Assembly (NCBI RefSeq): GCF_014646335.1
Contig: NZ_BMNG01000019.1
Location: 124,001-188,000 of the forward strand
Length of the DNA stretch: 64,000 bases
Direction: 5' to 3'
DNA from: Streptomyces lasiicapitis
GTDB taxonomy: Bacteria; Actinomycetota; Actinomycetes; Streptomycetales; Streptomycetaceae
The notes beneath the pieces were generated by a model. It saw nothing but the letters and a program-made list of their open reading frames with translations. It did not search any database and was not told the DNA's origin. Below are positions 60,892-64,000 of this stretch, piece by piece. A program made the translations under genes and the position numbers. How positions within the stretch are numbered: position 1 is the stretch's first letter; the number at the start of each line of letters is the position of its first letter.

Positions 60892-61728
60892 TCAGGCAGA
60901 AGCGACATCCGGTGCGGAGGCCGACGGTGCCTCGGCGGCGCCCTCTTCCTCAGCGGCCGTTTTCTCGGCGGCCGTGGCCGCCTCCCGCGCGTCCGCCGCG
61001 GAGCGGATGGCACGCCAAGCGGACTCGGCGGCCTGCTGCTCCGCTTCCTTCTTGCTGCGGCCGGTGCCGGTGCCGTACGAGACGCCTCCGACGCGGGCGG
61101 CAGCAGTAAAGGTCTTCTCGTGGTCCGGGCCGCTCTCCGTGACGAGGTACTCGGGCACGCCGAGGTTCTCCGTCGCGGTGAGCTCCTGGAGACTGGTCTT
61201 CCAGTCCAGACCCGCGCCGAGGTTCGAGGACTTCTCGATGAGCGGGTCGAAGAGCCGGTGCACCAGCTCGCTCGCCGCTTCCAGACCCCGGTCCAGATAG
61301 ACCGCGCCGATCACCGCTTCCAGGGTGTCGGCGAGGATGGACGCCTTGTCCCGGCCGCCCGTGCCCTCTTCGCCCCGGCCGAGCCGGATGAAGGAGCCGA
61401 GGTCGAGCCCGCGGCCCACCTCCGCAAGCGCACGCGAATTGACCACCGCGGCCCGCAGCTTGGCCAGTTGGCCTTCGGGCAGGTCGGGGTGGGTGGTGTA
61501 CAGCGTGTCCGTGACCACGAGGCCGAGCACGGAGTCCCCGAGGAACTCCAGCCGCTCGTTCGTGGGCAGACCGCCGTTCTCGTACGCGTACGAACGGTGG
61601 GTCAGCGCACGCACCAGAAGGGCGGACTCGAGCTGATACCCGAGCCGCCCTTCCAGAAGCGTGTGGGACGAGGCCGCGTTGTTGCTGTCTGCCATCTTGG
61701 CGTCTTCCGCCTTCTTTGGGCTAGACAC
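60892..61728 (-). CDS. rnc: ribonuclease III
   Basis: RNase III of 278 residues from GTG at 61728 with GAGAGG upstream (ATG at 61695 is an alternative). The signature NERLEFLGDSVLGL, a second acidic site DTLEAVIGAVYLD, and a C-terminal dsRBD with GRSKKEAEQQAAESAWR are present. In S. coelicolor this gene is absB, a global regulator of antibiotic synthesis through mRNA processing. The Ala/Glu tail is longer than in E. coli. It is just downstream of rpmF. Confidence 0.96.
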   Translation of the reverse strand: MSSPKKAEDAKMADSNNAASSHTLLEGRLGYQLESALLVRALTHRSYAYENGGLPTNERLEFLGDSVLGLVVTDTLYTTHPDLPEGQLAKLRAAVVNSRALAEVGRGLDLGSFIRLGRGEEGTGGRDKASILADTLEAVIGAVYLDRGLEAASELVHRLFDPLIEKSSNLGAGLDWKTSLQELTATENLGVPEYLVTESGPDHEKTFTAAARVGGVSYGTGTGRSKKEAEQQAAESAWRAIRSAADAREAATAAEKTAAEEEGAAEAPSASAPDVASA

Positions 61729-61747
61729 AGCGCCTCTCACCAGCCGC

Positions 61748-61921
61748 TCAGACCTCGAGGACCTGGCGCTTGTTGTAGGTGCCGCAAGCGGGGCACGCGA
61801 TGTGCTGCAGCTTGGGCTCCTGGCAGCGCTCACACGCAACCAGGTTCGGGACCGCAGCCTTCCACTGCGACCGGCGGTGGCGCGTGTTGCTGCGCGACAT
61901 CTTCCGCTTCGGAACAGCCAC
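61748..61921 (-). CDS. rpmF: 50S ribosomal protein L32, zinc-binding form
   Basis: L32 of 57 residues from GTG at 61921. Begins MAVPKRKMSRSNTRHRR. Cys30, Cys33, Cys43 and Cys46 form the zinc ribbon (C+ type), in contrast to the Cys-free, zinc-starvation paralogue seen in Streptomyces. It starts two bases after the DUF177 stop and is co-transcribed. Confidence 0.97.
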   Translation of the reverse strand: MAVPKRKMSRSNTRHRRSQWKAAVPNLVACERCQEPKLQHIACPACGTYNKRQVLEV

Positions 61922-61923
61922 GG

Positions 61924-62631
61924 CTACTTCTCCTGCTTCTCGGCGGCGCGCGCGGAATCAGGCGCTTCGCCGCTCATCTCGTCCTTCTCGCCGTCCTGGA
62001 TGGAGCCAGCGAGTCCCTGCAGTGCCGCCCAACGGATGTCGACGGCGTCATGGTGGTGGTCCGGGTCGTCCGCGAGGCGCACTCCGCATTCGGAGCACAG
62101 GCCCTCGCAGTCTTCCTGGCACACCGGCTGCATCGGCAGTGCGAGCACCACCGCATCACGCAGCATCGGTTCGAGGTCGAACATGCCGTCCTCGAGGAAG
62201 AGCCTGTCCTCGTCGTCCTCGGCGTCGTCGGCCGGTTCCGCGGTGCGGCCCCGGTCGTCGGCGTCAGGGTACGAGAACATCTCCTGGAAGTCCGCGTCGA
62301 GCGCGAGCTCGAGCGGCTCCAGACACCTTACGCACTCCCCCTTGGCCGATGCACGGGCGGTGCCTGTGACAAGCACCCCTTCCATGACCGACTCCAGCCG
62401 GATCTCCAGCACGACCGGAGCGCCTTCCGGCACCCCGACGACCCCTTCGACGCCGAACGGAGCCGGCGAACCGGGGGCGTCGATCGTGCGGGTCACCCGC
62501 AGCAGGGCACCAGGCCGCCGACCCAGCTCGTGTGTGTCGAACACAAGCGGGTTGCGGTGGTCGAGGCGCGTGCTCAGGGTGATTCCTGCTTTCGAATCCT
62601 GGGAGTTTGGCAAGCGGCCCCCCACGCACAT
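61924..62631 (-). CDS. DUF177/YceD-family protein
   Basis: Conserved partner of rpmF. The GECVRCLEPLEL segment and a later Cys cluster (CQEDCEGLCSECG) match the YceD family, linked in other bacteria and plants to 23S rRNA accumulation. The ORF has an ATG at 62631, but conserved sequence begins near S-T-R-L-D-H-R-N-P; a CTG at 62577, preceded by AGGA, is probably the true start. Confidence 0.88.
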   Translation of the reverse strand: MCVGGRLPNSQDSKAGITLSTRLDHRNPLVFDTHELGRRPGALLRVTRTIDAPGSPAPFGVEGVVGVPEGAPVVLEIRLESVMEGVLVTGTARASAKGECVRCLEPLELALDADFQEMFSYPDADDRGRTAEPADDAEDDEDRLFLEDGMFDLEPMLRDAVVLALPMQPVCQEDCEGLCSECGVRLADDPDHHHDAVDIRWAALQGLAGSIQDGEKDEMSGEAPDSARAAEKQEK

Positions 62632-62746
62632 GACGTAGATCCACTTTCGCGGCAGATCTGCGGTGTGAGCGGGCAGCCCGGATCGCGGACATACGCGCGA
62701 CCGAAGAGCCAGGATACTGGACCTTTCGCTCTCGGCCCAATCGGGA

Positions 62747-63883
62747 CTAGCGCCCCTGCTCGTACTGCCGCAACTGCTCCGCGCTGATCATCGTGGTGTC
62801 GAAGAGGCTGGTCTCGTCGAGCACGGCGGGCGCGGGGCCCTGCTGGCCGTAGCCCTGGTGCTGCGGCGGCTGCTGCGGGGCCTGCGGCTGGTTCGGGTCG
62901 TACGCCTGCTGCTGGTACGCGTACGGGTCCTGCTGGTAGCCGTACGGATCCTGCTGGCCGTACGACTGCTGATAGGCGTACGGATCGGGCTGGCCGTAGG
63001 CGTCCTGGCCGCCGTACTGGCCCGCGCTCTGGGCGTACGGGTCCTGGGTGCCCTGGGCGTACTGGTCCTGCTGCTGGTACGCGTACGGGTCCGGCTCGGC
63101 CTGGGGCTGCGGGGGTGCGTACGGCTGCTGGGCGGGGATCGGCGGAGGGCTGTTCTGCGGCTGCGGGCGCTCGGGGGTCTCGGCGAGGTCCGCGAGGTAG
63201 TCGGCGTCCGAGGTGTGTTCCTTGGTGTGCTCGCCCAGCTCGCTCAGCTCGTCGGCGGGGGCGCGGCCGTGCAGGGTCTGGCGGCCGCGGCCGACGGCCT
63301 CCAGGGTCTTGGCGAGCACCGCCTCGAAGGCGCCGAGCTTCACGTCCACGTAGACGTCGGCGTTGCGGCGCAGGGTCTCCGGGTCGTGGCTGCGCTCGGG
63401 GGCGTCCTCGTCCTCGTACCCCTGCTCGTCCACGCCGGGGCCGGTGCCGAGGAGTTTCTCGCGGCCGCGGCCGACGGAGCCGAGCGTCTTGGTGAGGACG
63501 ACCTCGAAGTTGGCGAGCTTGCTGTCCACGTAGTCGTCGGCCTCGGCGCGGACGTCGGCGGCCTCCTGACGGGCCTCGGCGAGGATGCGGTCCGCCTCGG
63601 CCTGGGAGCGGCGCGCGACCTCCGTGTCGGAGATCAGCGAGCCGCGCTCGGCGTGCGCGCCCTCGATGATCCGCTCGGCCTCCTGGCGGGCCTGCTCGAC
63701 CATCTGCTCGCGGCCGCCGATCAGCTCCTGCGCCTGGGCGAGCGAGCCCGGCAGGGCCTGGCGCACCTCCTCCAGGAGGGCGAGGAGGCCGGCGCGGTTG
63801 ACCACGCACGAGGCGGACATGGGCATCGACTTGGCGCTGCCGACCGTCTCGACGATCTCGTCGATCTTCTTCTGCACGTCCAC
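62747..63883 (-). CDS. DivIVA-like/ATP-synthase-b-like coiled-coil protein with Gln/Tyr tail
   Basis: Protein of 378 residues. A long coiled coil (about 35-130) resembles the DivIVA/F0-b type; streptomycete homologues are annotated as cell division initiation proteins. Residues about 118-145 and 178-205 are two copies of the same unit (YVDxKLxxFExVLxKTLxxVGRGR), 60 residues apart. From about 225 to 350 the sequence is rich in Gln, Tyr, Pro and Asp with repeated D-P-Y-A-Y-Q-Q blocks, a disordered, possibly phase-separating tail. Context: directly downstream of coaD, upstream of DUF177-rpmF-rnc-mutM. Confidence 0.85.
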   Translation of the reverse strand: MDVQKKIDEIVETVGSAKSMPMSASCVVNRAGLLALLEEVRQALPGSLAQAQELIGGREQMVEQARQEAERIIEGAHAERGSLISDTEVARRSQAEADRILAEARQEAADVRAEADDYVDSKLANFEVVLTKTLGSVGRGREKLLGTGPGVDEQGYEDEDAPERSHDPETLRRNADVYVDVKLGAFEAVLAKTLEAVGRGRQTLHGRAPADELSELGEHTKEHTSDADYLADLAETPERPQPQNSPPPIPAQQPYAPPQPQAEPDPYAYQQQDQYAQGTQDPYAQSAGQYGGQDAYGQPDPYAYQQSYGQQDPYGYQQDPYAYQQQAYDPNQPQAPQQPPQHQGYGQQGPAPAVLDETSLFDTTMISAEQLRQYEQGR

Positions 63884-63943
63884 CGCGGGCTCGCCACTCT
63901 CTACAGCTTGTTGGGAGACGGACGGGACGACTGTAGCCCTTGC

Positions 63944-64000
63944 TCAGCCCTTCGCGAGGCGCTTGTTGAGGGCTTCGAGCACGACCGGGGGAACCAGGTG
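63944..64000 (-). CDS. coaD: phosphopantetheine adenylyltransferase, 3' end
   Basis: Only the last 18 codons and TGA are in the window; they read HLVPPVVLEALNKRLAKG. This C-terminus (HLVPPxVxxAL) matches CoaD, and coaD precedes this cell-division gene in Streptomyces. The enzyme makes dephospho-CoA. Confidence 0.7.
   Translation of the reverse strand, partial: HLVPPVVLEALNKRLAKG

Overview
The window is a stretch of Streptomyces core chromosome. It is very GC-rich, third codon positions are almost always G or C, GTG starts are common, and it carries the developmental sigma gene whiG and the differentiation regulator nsdA. The gene order from the polyamine-type aldehyde dehydrogenase through rpsB-tsf-pyrH-frr, the signal-peptidase cluster, rpsP-trmD-rplS, ffh, amtB-glnK-glnD, ftsY, smc, rnc and rpmF to coaD matches, from memory, the S. 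coelicolor interval from about SCO5657 to SCO5568. The species cannot be fixed from the sequence alone. I see no rRNA, tRNA, CRISPR, transposase, integrase or att site.

1-8.3 kb: a polyamine/GABA catabolic set (aldehyde dehydrogenase diverging from an Lrp/AsnC regulator plus class III aminotransferase), then a small ABC exporter pair, a VOC protein, a LOG-like protein and a mycothiol-dependent enzyme of the maleylpyruvate isomerase family. 8.3-12.4 kb: a thiamine-type ABC importer operon (thiB-thiP-thiQ, minus strand) under a TPP riboswitch, with a hairpin that encloses the thiB Shine-Dalgarno sequence. 12.4-18.4 kb: rlmN, cdsA, frr, pyrH, tsf, rpsB on the minus strand, with strong hairpins between rpsB/tsf, tsf/pyrH and pyrH/frr. 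18.6-25.6 kb: an M23-like secreted protein, a TetR regulator, whiG, then dprA, a ComM-like AAA protein, yraN, a DUF2469 gene and a Nudix gene.

25.6-32.7 kb: four consecutive type I signal peptidases, then rplS, trmD, rimM, khpA and rpsP, and a SprT-like protein. 32.9-35.4 kb: a short archaeal/eukaryotic-type prolyl-tRNA synthetase and a methyltransferase. 35.5-43.7 kb: ftsH, ffh, and the nitrogen operon amtB-glnK-glnD behind a textbook GlnR box. 43.9-48.1 kb: nsdA, a primase/polymerase-domain protein with an unusual Lys/Glu/Thr-rich N-terminal expansion, and ftsY. 48.4-52.4 kb: an NCS1 permease, a flavin-dependent oxidoreductase and the glucose permease glcP with a palindrome beside its promoter. 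52.7-64 kb: smc (with a Gly/Ala-rich hinge insertion), a small coiled-coil gene with a long leader, acylphosphatase, a CAP-domain protein, a flavodoxin/HxlR divergent pair with a clear operator, mutM, rnc, rpmF, a DUF177 gene, a DivIVA-like coiled-coil protein with a Gln/Tyr-rich tail, and the end of coaD.

The main themes are translation and protein export (ribosomal proteins, EF-Ts, RRF, SRP and its receptor, signal peptidases, FtsH), nitrogen control and differentiation. I did not find a wholly new multi-gene defence or metabolic system. The best leads are regulatory structures and lineage-specific protein insertions.
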